From NCBI GenBank assembly GCA_037893225.1, contig JAZGUH010000755.1, positions 310,001 to 374,000 of the forward strand: a DNA stretch of 64,000 nt, given 5' to 3'. The stretch comes from Hippasteria phrygiana (lineage: Eukaryota; Echinodermata; Asteroidea; Valvatida; Goniasteridae). The translations under genes and the position numbers were made by a program. Each line of letters starts with the position of its first letter. Position 1 is the first letter of the stretch. A model generated the notes under the pieces. The model ran no database searches, was not told the origin of the DNA, and saw nothing but the letters and a program-made list of their open reading frames with translations. Positions 31,301 through 35,337 of the stretch are shown piece by piece.

Positions 31301-32651
31301 CAATTGCAACCAAGTCATTGGCCGCTCAGCTGGCGGATGGATACCGCATGCCCAAGCCAGATAACTGCGACGAAGAAATGTAAGAAACGCCACTAGCTGG
31401 GCCATAATAATGTGGTAACATAGGTCTGTGGGCATTGGCCCATGTTGCGTTTCCACGTAGCCCGTGAAAGTCCTCCAACGAGTGTTTAATTCTGTACACT
31501 ACATCAAAAAGAAAGGCCTCACTAGTATTACGTGTAGAATAACATTTGATAAGGTTTTGCGGTAGCACCTTGCGCTAATTCTCTCTTTTTGTGAGCTTAT
31601 AGGGTTCTAAAAAGAACCTCGAGAAACTCGGCTTCTTTTCAGAACCCTATAGACCCAGAAAAGAGAGAGCTGCCATGCACATGGCGCTACCGCAAATCGT
31701 TATTAATAACTTCTGAAATAACAGTTCGGTCACACAATGGACTTGCAATGATGGTAGAACTTTGGCATCTTTTCACAATCAGCTACGCTCTGATGCTCCG
31801 TTGCTGGGAGGAGGACCCTAGCAACAGACCTCTCTTCGGTGACTTAGTTCTTATACTCAGTCAGATGGATGACAAGAAGATAGAGCAGGTGCGTAGGTGA
31901 CTAGGAATATACAACAATTAATTCTTAGGATGTTCATGTTGGCTAAAAGAAAGTACAAAGATGGCCTATGATTGAGTATGGCTTTATATAGTATTCCTTT
32001 GCAAACCGGAACAAGGTTTTGTGGTTAGTTTTGGTGTAATTAGTAGATAGCGGTCGTCGGTGCAAAGTTGAAATGAAATGAGAGAAATGGGTAATGTGTA
32101 AAGGAATGTTATAATTTATGTAGTTTCTTGCAGGTTGTTCAGACGCTTTGGATCGTAATCTCCGAGTGTAGGCCTTGCTAATCTGCGTGATTATGAGAAT
32201 AAAATGTGTAGGAAAGCCTCACAATGCCTGAAATGAATAATAAAGCTTCCGATACTCTTTGTTGCATTGTGGTTGCACCCTTTCCCCCCGATGATTGGCT
32301 AATATTTTTCACGTTCTATGCGGACGTAACATCGATGAATGAAATAGGCAAGAACACAACATAAACCAATGGGCTTTTCGGCGATCAGGTCTCTCGCTGG
32401 TTCAATTATTTTAGTTTCCCCGCCCGAAACCAAACTTATTTCCCACAGATACGATGTCACATGCTGTGTTCCCCGATTCTCACAAATGCTTACTTAGTGT
32501 CTCGGTTTTTTTTTATGGCCGTGGAGTATAGATAGATGTTGCTGATGACCAATCCTGTTTTCTTTATTTTTTTTCATAGATATACTTTGCTGTGGACCGC
32601 AGTCACTATGAGAATTTCAGCGTCATCCGACCAGAACTGGACGACAATTAA
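1092..32651 (+). CDS. Tie/Tek-like receptor tyrosine kinase, 5'-partial, 24 exons
   Basis: This spliced model covers exons 1092-1343, 2201-2332, 3389-3523, 4301-4600, 4745-5044, 6526-6813, 7356-7508, 17774-17932, 21877-21980, 23536-23755, 24225-24336, 24837-24986, 25273-25459, 25879-25921, 26814-26965, 27362-27581, 28206-28316, 28806-28972, 29832-29945, 30750-30820, 31026-31066, 31283-31379, 31783-31888 and 32580-32651. All phases agree and give 1227 codons plus TAA. The product would be a type I membrane receptor that phosphorylates tyrosines after ligand-driven dimerisation. Approximate residues in this partial model: HYR 1-84, EGF 85-173, Ig 174-373, FN3 374-681, RPTP-like membrane-proximal domain 682-845, TM about 853-877, kinase from about 930. 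The glycine loop, AAIK lysine, [14 protein letters not shown] and a GGTPY motif are all present, so the kinase should be active. AAIK, GEDVYV and GGTPY favour Tie/Tek. Vertebrate Tie has Ig-Ig-EGF-Ig-FN3, so the HYR module and this order differ. The signal peptide and 5' exons are outside the window. Confidence 0.9.
1848..1888. repeat. 13-bp tandem repeat, three units
   Basis: Unit acagcgatttaat repeated three times inside the intron before the EGF exon. Confidence 0.92.
1896..2026. mobile_element. MITE-like element, CATTAAG/CGCC ends
   Basis: It begins cattaagctccgcccc and ends ggtggagtttaatgg. Its left part (gaggtattggccaatcaaagc) matches the element at 40785-40903, so the two are diverged members of one non-autonomous family. 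Confidence 0.6.
2201..2332 (+). CDS. RTK exon: calcium-binding EGF domain
   Basis: This phase 1-1 exon of 44 codons begins DFNECNE and has six cysteines in EGF order, with the [20 protein letters not shown] core that includes the hydroxylation and calcium-binding pattern. It is a single-exon module and so easy to shuffle. Confidence 0.92.
2700..2893. repeat. Second AACGTT-rich element fragment
   Basis: Contains gttcttagaacgtcac, aacgtgcaaac and gttccaacaacgtt and ends ggtttgctggg, like the window start. It lies in the intron between the two EGF exons. The rest of that intron (2333-3388) shows nothing else I recognise. Confidence 0.5.
3389..3523 (+). CDS. RTK exon: second EGF/laminin-type module
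   Basis: This phase 1-1 exon of 45 codons reads [11 protein letters not shown], then [18 protein letters not shown], and ends in DK. The cysteine pattern (GxYGxxC, CxC, TCNxxxGxCxC) resembles the EGF repeats of Tie receptors and multiple-EGF proteins. Confidence 0.88.
3976..4065. repeat. Dispersed repeat, copy 1
   Basis: The segment around ttcactggtttacatgaata and acttcattagcgtcactgca recurs at 26063-26150 with moderate divergence. Both copies are intronic in the kinase gene. The remainder of intron 3524-4300 holds nothing evident. Confidence 0.7.
4301..4600 (+). CDS. RTK exon: Ig-like domain 1
   Basis: This phase 1-1 exon has 100 codons. The Ig-type cysteine pair is LRCTV and GTYRCIAT. The usual core tryptophan is not evident (IIMKLPSG at that place), so this is a divergent Ig fold. 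The donor gtaagt is canonical. Confidence 0.87.
4745..5044 (+). CDS. RTK exon: Ig-like domain 2
   Basis: This phase 1-1 exon has 100 codons, the same size as the preceding Ig exon. It is a classical I-set/C2 domain with VTLDCIV, the core ITWYNP tryptophan and the [11 protein letters not shown] motif. Its match to the upstream exon in size and phase suggests tandem exon duplication. Confidence 0.92.
5285..5800. repeat. Intronic tandem duplication with GAGTAC-rich middle
   Basis: The block acattttctaac...ggtccattgattt...actacaccacatcct near 5290-5400 recurs near 5655-5755, each followed by a gagttgt...ctgggttagatgtg block. The middle (5515-5640) is dense in gagtac and tactcgag words. No coding potential was seen in intron 5045-6525. 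Confidence 0.7.
6526..6813 (+). CDS. RTK exon: FN3 domain 1
   Basis: This phase 1-1 exon of 96 codons holds a whole fibronectin type III domain: EKPEVANV start, IEVTWQ core tryptophan, LVEYQKK, and the [15 protein letters not shown] signature (LxPxTxYxxxV). A broken copy of this exon lies near 18321-18547. Confidence 0.93.
6814..7355. other. Intron without recognisable features
   Basis: AT-rich intron between FN3 exons. Part of its left end (6840-6960) is the parent of the duplicated flank found at 18832-18960. Confidence 0.6.
7356..7508 (+). CDS. RTK exon: FN3 domain 2, first half
   Basis: This phase 1-1 exon of 51 codons encodes strands [22 protein letters not shown] with the core tryptophan, and TIDSYQVST. 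The second half of the domain is an exon 10 kb downstream, because a retrotransposon lies in the intervening intron. Confidence 0.92.
7740..8170. repeat. SINE-like or conserved dispersed repeat
   Basis: A GC-richer block containing gggacctccagcttaacgtc and ccatccgaaggac, phrases that recur in repeats of many aquatic invertebrates (from general familiarity). No clear Pol III boxes or terminal repeats were found. Confidence 0.4.
8449..8580. mobile_element. piggyBac-like MITE with TTAA target duplication, copy A
   Basis: A 132-bp element starts ccctccctctctagg, ends ctataggaggg, and is bounded by TTAA at 8445-8448 and 8581-8584. TTAA duplications and CCC ends are characteristic of piggyBac-type transposition. 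Related copies lie at 53067 and 62222. Confidence 0.8.
8851..9911 (-). repeat. 3' LTR of the gypsy element
   Basis: 1061 bp with plus-strand ends tgtgagg and ccctaca (TG...CA). It contains two copies of a 57-bp segment at 8938-8994 and 9755-9811. Compared with the other LTR it lacks aat in a run near 9355 and atgc near 9785. Confidence 0.95.
9912..10340 (-). other. Gypsy 3' untranslated region with weak polypurine tract
   Basis: About 430 bp between the pol stop and the 3' LTR with no open frame. Immediately before the LTR the minus strand reads AGGAAGAT, a short candidate polypurine tract for plus-strand priming. Confidence 0.6.
10341..13664 (-). pseudogene. pol: pol part 2: reverse transcriptase, RNase H, integrase
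   Basis: About 1100 codons in the same frame as part 1, directly after the stop. RT shows [17 protein letters not shown] and the catalytic YLDDIIVF. RNase H shows [14 protein letters not shown] and YTDHNPLKF. Integrase has the HHCC zinc motif ([17 protein letters not shown]), then [16 protein letters not shown] and [13 protein letters not shown] for the DDE triad, and a GPY/F-like tail. A long C-terminal acidic extension of about 250 residues follows and ends HESSDDSDH. No other break was seen. Confidence 0.93.
13665..14857 (-). pseudogene. pol: pol part 1: protease and linker, ends at in-frame stop
   Basis: Open from the gag terminus in the -1 frame. The aspartic protease active site is [12 protein letters not shown]; the frame then runs through a long linker to [19 protein letters not shown] and a TAA at 13665-13667. 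That stop falls at the start of the reverse transcriptase, in a position that is coding in related elements, and the downstream frame is the same. The simplest reading is a nonsense mutation of pol. Programmed readthrough here would be unusual. Confidence 0.9.
14858..16141 (-). CDS. gag: Gag polyprotein of the gypsy element
   Basis: 427 codons from the first ATG after the PBS ([10 protein letters not shown]); the open frame runs further back into the LTR but that start is unlikely. It has a capsid-like region (about residues 125-290) and a single CCHC zinc knuckle [14 protein letters not shown] near residue 385 that binds RNA in the nucleocapsid. It ends VPKKEN. An A-rich run just before the stop is a candidate slip site, and pol lies in the -1 frame and is open from this point. 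Confidence 0.92.
   Translation of the reverse strand: MAASVKIRSPTEEKSRKFALVDGRLSLPTLRGCFQHATGVLHRDEEGDEVILPVVDDAVLPPEGGWGPNKDFVVLLREPIKDPPQNKLMSDEIVRALAAKPPQVVMAPERKIPIFEGKEDSSGKSVPVDEFVTAINHAFERYHIPEDQKGQFLLDSLRGNPKLEVRSLLAAGKEAEEVLKYLQSSYGEAFTSSELQRQFLEKRQRPNESIRQYGVDLQRLFHRLKKKDPDLYKQPDLIIRERFVDGIEYEGLRHSCRDLVDRNPSISFSEVKDWTIKREERERARANNTSRHGFSAAIEAESNSCPTPLQKLEKQMEQVIESVKALTSLVTPQTTSSPATQPVQSEYDYQWSQQRPTPARPEPHWQNGNPTTYPGVPASVLRCYNCEQPGHFARNCPAPRRQYRPSPQSFPDRLLRDRLGGVPKKEN
16233..16247 (-). promoter_or_regulatory. Primer-binding site resembling tRNA-Leu
   Basis: Two bases inside the 5' LTR the minus strand reads TGTCAGAAGTGGGAT, which is complementary to the 3' acceptor end of a typical eukaryotic leucine tRNA without its CCA. 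Assignment to tRNA-Leu is from recall. Confidence 0.7.
16250..17317 (-). repeat. 5' LTR of the gypsy element
   Basis: 1068 bp, nearly identical to the LTR at 8851. In element orientation it begins tgtagggatgc and ends cggtcctcaca and should carry the promoter. No TATA box was assigned with confidence. Confidence 0.95.
17774..17932 (+). CDS. RTK exon: FN3 domain 2, second half
   Basis: This phase 1-1 exon of 53 codons follows a tctag acceptor and encodes [20 protein letters not shown] (the FN3 LxPxxxYxxxV signature) and ends in TRQAG. It completes the domain begun at 7356; the phase is preserved across the retrotransposon-bearing intron. Confidence 0.92.
18321..18547 (+). pseudogene. Broken copy of FN3 exon 1 (from 6526)
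   Basis: It starts with the same ctctacag|AGAAACCA acceptor, is split by a palindrome at 18330-18417, then continues GCAACTGCTTTAAGCGCAGA and on to the point corresponding to about 6660, with only a few substitutions. It is cut off where a G homopolymer begins at 18548. The second half of the domain is missing and the open frame is lost. Confidence 0.88.
18330..18417. mobile_element. Perfect 35-bp-arm palindrome inserted in the FN3 exon copy
   Basis: Arms ACTATGAACATCTAACAAAA... are perfect inverted repeats of 35 bp around an 18-bp loop. It splits the duplicated exon, so it arrived after the duplication. It resembles a minimal MITE or foldback. Confidence 0.85.
18548..18790. repeat. G homopolymers in the intron
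   Basis: A run of over 20 G at about 18548 and a second run near 18739-18760, with ordinary sequence between. Such runs often mark assembly or polymerase-slippage trouble. Confidence 0.85.
18832..18960. repeat. Duplicated intron flank of FN3 exon 1
   Basis: Matches 6840-6960 (catagcttcaaatgtaagtg, then ttgcaaactgtacaaaat) with divergence. Together with the exon copy it shows that exon plus flanking intron were duplicated as one block. Confidence 0.8.
19475..19783. mobile_element. Nested foldback element
   Basis: The outer inverted repeat (gaattcgccga ... tcggcgaattc, then ggtgccgcgctcgcgtg) encloses an inner one of 32 bp (19538-19569 and 19594-19625) around a short loop. It is rich in cgctcgcgtg words and lies in an otherwise AT-rich intron. 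No protein-coding frame is credible. Confidence 0.8.
19943..20053. repeat. Long palindrome next to a Crypton-like ORF
   Basis: Arms caaatacagcat... and ggaattactggtcc... are inverted copies over about 45 bp each. It overlaps the end of the small minus-strand ORF at 20022-20177. Confidence 0.85.
20022..20177 (-). pseudogene. Crypton/KIAA1958-like N-terminal fragment, copy 1
   Basis: Starts [20 protein letters not shown] and continues [17 protein letters not shown]. The pattern RFxxLTDEELxxLVxxxDAxxTKxxIxxAV is the N-terminal segment found in KIAA1958-like proteins and Crypton-type tyrosine recombinases (recalled family). The frame then runs into a palindrome. A similar fragment occurs at 53432. 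Confidence 0.6.
20518..20679. mobile_element. Foldback with 43-bp arms
   Basis: The left arm aaatagtactcaccaaaatt and the right arm aattttggtgagcactattt are inverted, extending through gcgggtgccgaatttt. A further pair, ttactacacctc at 20056 and gaggtgtagtaa at 20507, brackets the Crypton-like fragment. Confidence 0.8.
21164..21193. repeat. G-rich run
   Basis: Two G runs of 12 or more split by a T. The rest of intron 20700-21876 shows no recognisable gene. Confidence 0.9.
21877..21980 (+). CDS. RTK exon: FN3 domain 3, first half
   Basis: This phase 1-0 exon begins [10 protein letters not shown] and contains the core [19 protein letters not shown]. The PPxxxNGxIxxY pattern is typical of FN3 strands B-C. 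The donor follows ACG. Confidence 0.88.
22247..23202. mobile_element. TIR-bounded segment with internal LINE tail
   Basis: The left end (agtatggcgtagtt, gccc gatttgta, attgggtggcatg, gatgacgtcatggaatgac) recurs inverted at the right end over about 75 bp. Candidate 9-bp target copies tacaccagt (22238-22246) and tacaccatt (23203-23211) flank it. It contains a decayed LINE 3' end. Confidence 0.6.
22475..22955 (+). pseudogene. Non-LTR retrotransposon RT C-terminus, frameshifted
   Basis: [37 protein letters not shown] and [16 protein letters not shown] are the conserved end of LINE reverse transcriptase proteins of the CR1/Jockey-like groups. The frame shifts near 22790 and continues [20 protein letters not shown]. 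5' truncated and inactive. Confidence 0.88.
23536..23755 (+). CDS. RTK exon: FN3 domain 3, second half
   Basis: This phase 0-1 exon has 73 codons. [19 protein letters not shown] supplies the FN3 strand E-F signature, and the exon ends TKTAG. It restores the frame of the exon at 21877. Confidence 0.9.
23756..24224. other. Intron, nothing recognised
   Basis: AT-rich intron with no repeat or open frame that I can support. Confidence 0.5.
24225..24336 (+). CDS. RTK exon: membrane-proximal domain, part 1
   Basis: This phase 1-2 exon reads [10 protein letters not shown]... and ends RNGPI. The following exon continues [13 protein letters not shown] followed by a hydrophobic strand is the start of the RPTP-type membrane-proximal domain, which is unexpected in a kinase receptor. 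Confidence 0.85.
24382..24569. mobile_element. hAT-like MITE (CAGTGGCGTAACT ends)
   Basis: 188 bp with terminal inverted repeats CAGTGGCGTAACT / AGTTACGCCACTG. Adjacent 8-mers cttatttt and ctcatgtt match at 6 of 8 positions, consistent with an aged 8-bp hAT duplication. Confidence 0.75.
24837..24986 (+). CDS. RTK exon: membrane-proximal domain, part 2
   Basis: This phase 2-2 exon uses the taatag acceptor. A later AG (after gttttgag) would bring a stop into frame, so it was not used. It encodes [13 protein letters not shown], a long acidic stretch, and PYIAVALDG. Confidence 0.85.
25273..25459 (+). CDS. RTK exon: membrane-proximal domain, part 3, with RKRR
   Basis: This phase 2-0 exon holds [13 protein letters not shown], then the basic stretch [10 protein letters not shown], then [19 protein letters not shown] fits the furin consensus RX(K/R)R. 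LTPxTKYxxFxRA is the conserved strand of RPTP membrane-proximal domains. Cleavage is inferred. Confidence 0.88.
25460..25878. other. Intron, nothing recognised
   Basis: No coding or repeat structure seen. Confidence 0.5.
25879..25921 (+). CDS. RTK exon: last extracellular mini-exon
   Basis: This 43-bp, phase 0-1 exon encodes [15 protein letters not shown]. YxTSP just before the transmembrane segment again resembles RPTP membrane-proximal domains. The flanking ctggcag and gtgaga sites are canonical. Confidence 0.82.
26063..26150. repeat. Dispersed repeat, copy 2
   Basis: Diverged counterpart of 3976-4065 (gactggtttacttgaataag). The rest of intron 25922-26813 is unremarkable. Confidence 0.7.
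26814..26965 (+). CDS. RTK exon: transmembrane segment
   Basis: This phase 1-0 exon encodes NAEADNTIP and then about 24 hydrophobic residues ([19 protein letters not shown]). The stop-transfer cluster KMRRRKAK follows, which places the N terminus outside and the kinase in the cytoplasm. Confidence 0.93.
27151..27271 (-). repeat. Dispersed 120-bp repeat, copy 1
   Basis: Reverse complement of 38174-38294 with very high identity over ggttgggttatattaaagga and aacgtaaagatacgtgctta. It lies just upstream of the kinase N-lobe exon. Confidence 0.85.
27362..27581 (+). CDS. RTK exon: juxtamembrane and kinase N-lobe (glycine loop)
   Basis: This phase 0-1 exon holds the juxtamembrane sequence, [12 protein letters not shown], the ATP-binding loop LGQGSFGEV and the beta-3 lysine in AAIKVL. 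The acceptor (ggaacag) has a weak pyrimidine tract, so the start could be slightly different; the frame is secure. Confidence 0.87.
27830..28100. repeat. Dispersed 270-bp repeat, copy 1
   Basis: Shares ggcgatttctcgtcaaggtt, acacaaccaataacaattgt and gtgtgctgatctttgtgtat with 41125-41395. Both copies end near cactgccataaccgcccc-like sequence. Confidence 0.85.
28206..28316 (+). CDS. RTK exon: kinase alpha-C region
   Basis: This phase 1-1 exon of 37 codons encodes [19 protein letters not shown], with the alpha-C glutamate, and then LLGACQHE. The wording NxxxLLGAC is common to Tie, FGFR and VEGFR kinases. Confidence 0.92.
28317..28805. other. Intron, short tandem duplication only
   Basis: Contains tgactatgataatggcat in two adjacent copies near 28440-28475; nothing else. 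Confidence 0.6.
28806..28972 (+). CDS. RTK exon: kinase hinge and insert
   Basis: This phase 1-0 exon encodes [19 protein letters not shown] (hinge and alpha-D), a short acidic insert, and [19 protein letters not shown]. The short insert fits Tie-like kinases better than split-kinase PDGFR/VEGFR types. Confidence 0.92.
29338..29367. repeat. Short perfect hairpin
   Basis: tttccgagttag and ctaactcggaaa are inverted copies around a 6-bp loop. It is the only structure seen in intron 28973-29831. Confidence 0.8.
29832..29945 (+). CDS. RTK exon: catalytic and activation loops
   Basis: This phase 0-0 exon of 38 codons carries [14 protein letters not shown] (catalytic loop) and [15 protein letters not shown] (DFG and the start of the activation segment). 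All catalytic residues are intact. GEDVYV closely resembles the Tie activation loop. Confidence 0.95.
30275..30556. mobile_element. hAT-like MITE with perfect 8-bp target duplication
   Basis: 282 bp with ends CAGGCGCGTAGCCAAGG and CCTGGCTACGCGCCTG. Flanking agccaccc occurs exactly on both sides (30267-30274 and 30557-30564), as expected for hAT transposition. Confidence 0.9.
30750..30820 (+). CDS. RTK exon: activation loop to APE
   Basis: This phase 0-2 exon encodes [20 protein letters not shown] followed by QSDV. RWLAPES is the P+1/APE motif of tyrosine kinases. The acceptor is aaaag, a little unusual. Confidence 0.9.
31026..31066 (+). CDS. RTK mini-exon: [10 protein letters not shown]
   Basis: This 41-bp, phase 2-1 exon encodes [13 protein letters not shown], the invariant alpha-F segment of tyrosine kinases. 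It joins the flanking exons with no frame disturbance. Confidence 0.9.
31283..31379 (+). CDS. RTK exon: kinase alpha-G region
   Basis: This phase 1-2 exon encodes [29 protein letters not shown]. The double glycine GGTPY is a Tie-family preference (many RTKs have GGSPY). Confidence 0.9.
31539..31709. mobile_element. Foldback element in the kinase intron
   Basis: Outer arms tttgcggtagcacc / ggcgctaccgcaaa and inner arms tatagggttct / agaaccctata form a near-continuous hairpin, with ctctctttt / aaaagagag between them. Confidence 0.8.
31783..31888 (+). CDS. RTK exon: kinase C-lobe end
   Basis: This phase 2-0 exon encodes [20 protein letters not shown], with the conserved CW..P..RP of the alpha-H/alpha-I region, and then [15 protein letters not shown]. 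Confidence 0.92.
31889..32579. other. Intron, nothing recognised
   Basis: Last intron of the kinase gene. No repeat with clear ends, no open frame. Confidence 0.5.
32580..32651 (+). CDS. RTK terminal exon with stop
   Basis: This phase 0 exon encodes [18 protein letters not shown] and ends ELDDN plus TAA. HYENFS is a YxN motif, the consensus for Grb2 SH2 binding when phosphorylated (known for the motif; inferred here). Confidence 0.92.
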   Translation: MYFAVDRSHYENFSVIRPELDDN

Positions 32652-34367
32652 ACATCATCTCTGTTAGCGGATCTGCGAAAACATGACTGAAAAAAAGGAA
32701 GAAGAATTATTTTGTTGTTAAGGATCGACACAGTCTTAGATCAGCTAGAGGTAGTGAGTTTTGTCTTTGAAACCTTAAATAATGCATAAAAGTCAAAGGC
32801 TGATTTACTTTAGACATAAAAATACTTGTTCAGTATACAATCACGTCGTGCGTGGTTGCCTTACATTTTAAACATCCTCTGAGTGCGACAATTAAAGATG
32901 TGAAAAATCAAAGCGGCATTATTTTTTTTTTAAACAAACCATCATAACTTTTGTGCTTTTATTTCGAGCCTATACATGTAATATTGGGAAACATGCCTAG
33001 CAACTCTTTTTGCGCCCCCAAAACACCGGCCGGATGGGTCATATCATAATATTCAGAAGCTGTTTGTTTCAAGGGCTGGTCCGGGGGGTCAATGGGGCCA
33101 TGCCCCCAGAAAGAAAAACCTTGCCCATTTTCTTAGTATAGTTATCAACGAGTAAGTAAAAACACTTTTGCGTAATCTGGTCATATTTGCCTATATTAGT
33201 CAATTACAGCGCTTAAAGAGGATGTTGATTGCTGAGAGAAATCTGCGTAATTCTGTAGTTTTATGTAGATTCAAGCATATTAAATAGAAACAGCTAAGTA
33301 TTTCTGCCATGGAATGAAAAAAAACGTGACTTTTGAGAGCTATTTTTATCAAGTCCCCTCCAGCCGGCTGGTGCCATTTGTTTGCTACGGGCAGCAAACA
33401 AATCTGACGTCATAAGACGAAATCTCCTTTTGTGTCTCGCACTATTGGCACAAAAGGGGAGTTATAATTGGCTGTTATATTTTTTACATAAAACTACAAA
33501 ATGACGCAGACTTCTCTCAGCAATCAACATCCTCTTTGAATGCAGCGTTCAAATTGCGCTTCAAAAATCACTCATTACTCTTTTAAAAACGTGTGATTCG
33601 GGACATGTATCTGCTACGTTTTAATGACATTTTTTGCCCGATCTGTGTGTTTGCAGCATCTATAGGTATGTTTCATGGAAAGGTATATAATATTATATAA
33701 TAATGTTTTGTTTCAATGGGAATATTATACCTTGTCTCATATTAAAACTGTATATATACGTTTAAGTGATTTATAGTTTAGGAATGTTTAGACTAGTGTC
33801 GCTATATATACATAGTATTATCGTCAAATCAATTATAGGGTTTTTATAAATAATAGACCTGTATCCTTACAAGAATTGTTCTGAACACGTTTTATTAGAC
33901 TACAATATAACCGTACGAACAAATCCAAGTTCCAGGCATATTGTATTTTTCAAGAACATTTAAAGTTGTTGCATATTTGCCACTGACTTTTACTGGCTTG
34001 ATTAGTTTTCAGTAGCAAGTATAATATATCAGTAGAATAAAATAGTATTGTGTGAAGATGAATTAGGCAACTTGTTTAATATGGCAGTGCCAGTCTGTGA
34101 CTTTACAACATTATGTTGTAAAAGATAAATATTATAATAGTGGTTTCCCTACTACTATATAACTATAAGCAAGTTAGACGTAGGTTGTACTTAATGGCTT
34201 GACAGTAAATATAGGAATTGTATACGGAGAATATTAATAAGTACAGGTTTGCCTAGTTAAAATTGCATGGAGCTGTTATAATCCACACGCACGTAATTGG
34301 CACAGCAAACGTATCGAATAAGAATGGTATTTCCAAGATGAATTGGGAAGATTATAACGACAGAGTT

Positions 34368-34584
34368 CGACGGCGGATCCGGGGGAGGGGTTGAGGAGGG
34401 GGGGGGGGGGTTTGCAAAGAGGGGCCACTGCGTACACCCACATACAAAATAAAACAAAGTAAAAGAAAGGGAAGGAAAAACCCTTCCGTTTTATATGTGA
34501 TTTGTGCACGTTTTTTTGTTTACCCCTTTTTCGGGGAAAAATTTGTTTGGCCCCCCAAAAAATTGTGTTCTGGATCCGCCCTTG
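34368..34584. mobile_element. hAT-like MITE
   Basis: Ends cgacggcggatcc and ggatccgcccttg with flanking 8-mers acagagtt and acagagct (7 of 8). It contains a G run near 34398. Confidence 0.7.
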
Positions 34585-34730
34585 ACAGAGCTAGTATTAT
34601 CTTTATTAGCATTATGCTTATTATGAATACAAATTATCTAAGATATCGACTTAAATGACTAATAATATTGCGAAAATAACAAGTACATTTGTCAGTCAGA
34701 AGATGATTTTTTCTGCGTCGGGGATGATGT

Positions 34731-35022
34731 AAATTGGAACAGAGATGTTTTCTCTTTGTTTGCACTGTCCCGACGTAATGTATATATGAAGAACTGTATA
34801 CTCAGTGCTTTCCGAGAGCCTGTGTGAAAAAAAATCACAGGCTTACCCGAGTGGGAATCGAACCCACGACTTAGCAGGAAGTCGTGGGTTCGAATCCCAC
34901 CGAGTAAGCCTGTGAATTTTTTAACACAAGCTCTCGGATCAAGCACTGAGTATACAGTGCTTCATACATGTACATGACGTCGGGACAGGGCAAAAAGAGA
35001 GCCACCATCTCTGTTCTAATTT
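34731..35022. mobile_element. 292-bp foldback with tRNA-like box B in both arms
   Basis: Arms aaattggaacagagatg / catctctgttctaattt extend almost unbroken to a 6-bp centre at about 34880. Each arm contains gtgggaatcgaacccacgac or its complement, which resembles the B box and T-loop of a tRNA. It looks like two inverted SINE copies or a foldback transposon. Confidence 0.85.
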
Positions 35023-35337
35023 ATAAGTACATATATTGTTTATGTATGTTATTTGTAGCAATAGAAAGTATTATGACCCCTCATCTACAGATTCTGTGTC
35101 TTGATTGGCCGAGAGCGAGTCACATGGCATTTCCTATTTTTGCTACCTTCCTGTGCACGGCAAAAGTACTATACCCATAGCAACCAAAGTACTATACCCA
35201 TGGCGCAGTATTTGTGTGCAGATGCATGCGGGTGTCGGCCTACACCACTTGAAACAGTAAATATTTGTATATTATACACATATGGACTGGCAATAATGTC
35301 ACCAGTGCACGTCTATGCGCCCCGAGGGACTGTGAGT

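Noticed and set aside
34840..34915. Possible tRNA gene in the foldback
   Set aside because: Only B-box-like motifs; the sequence is part of a long perfect palindrome.
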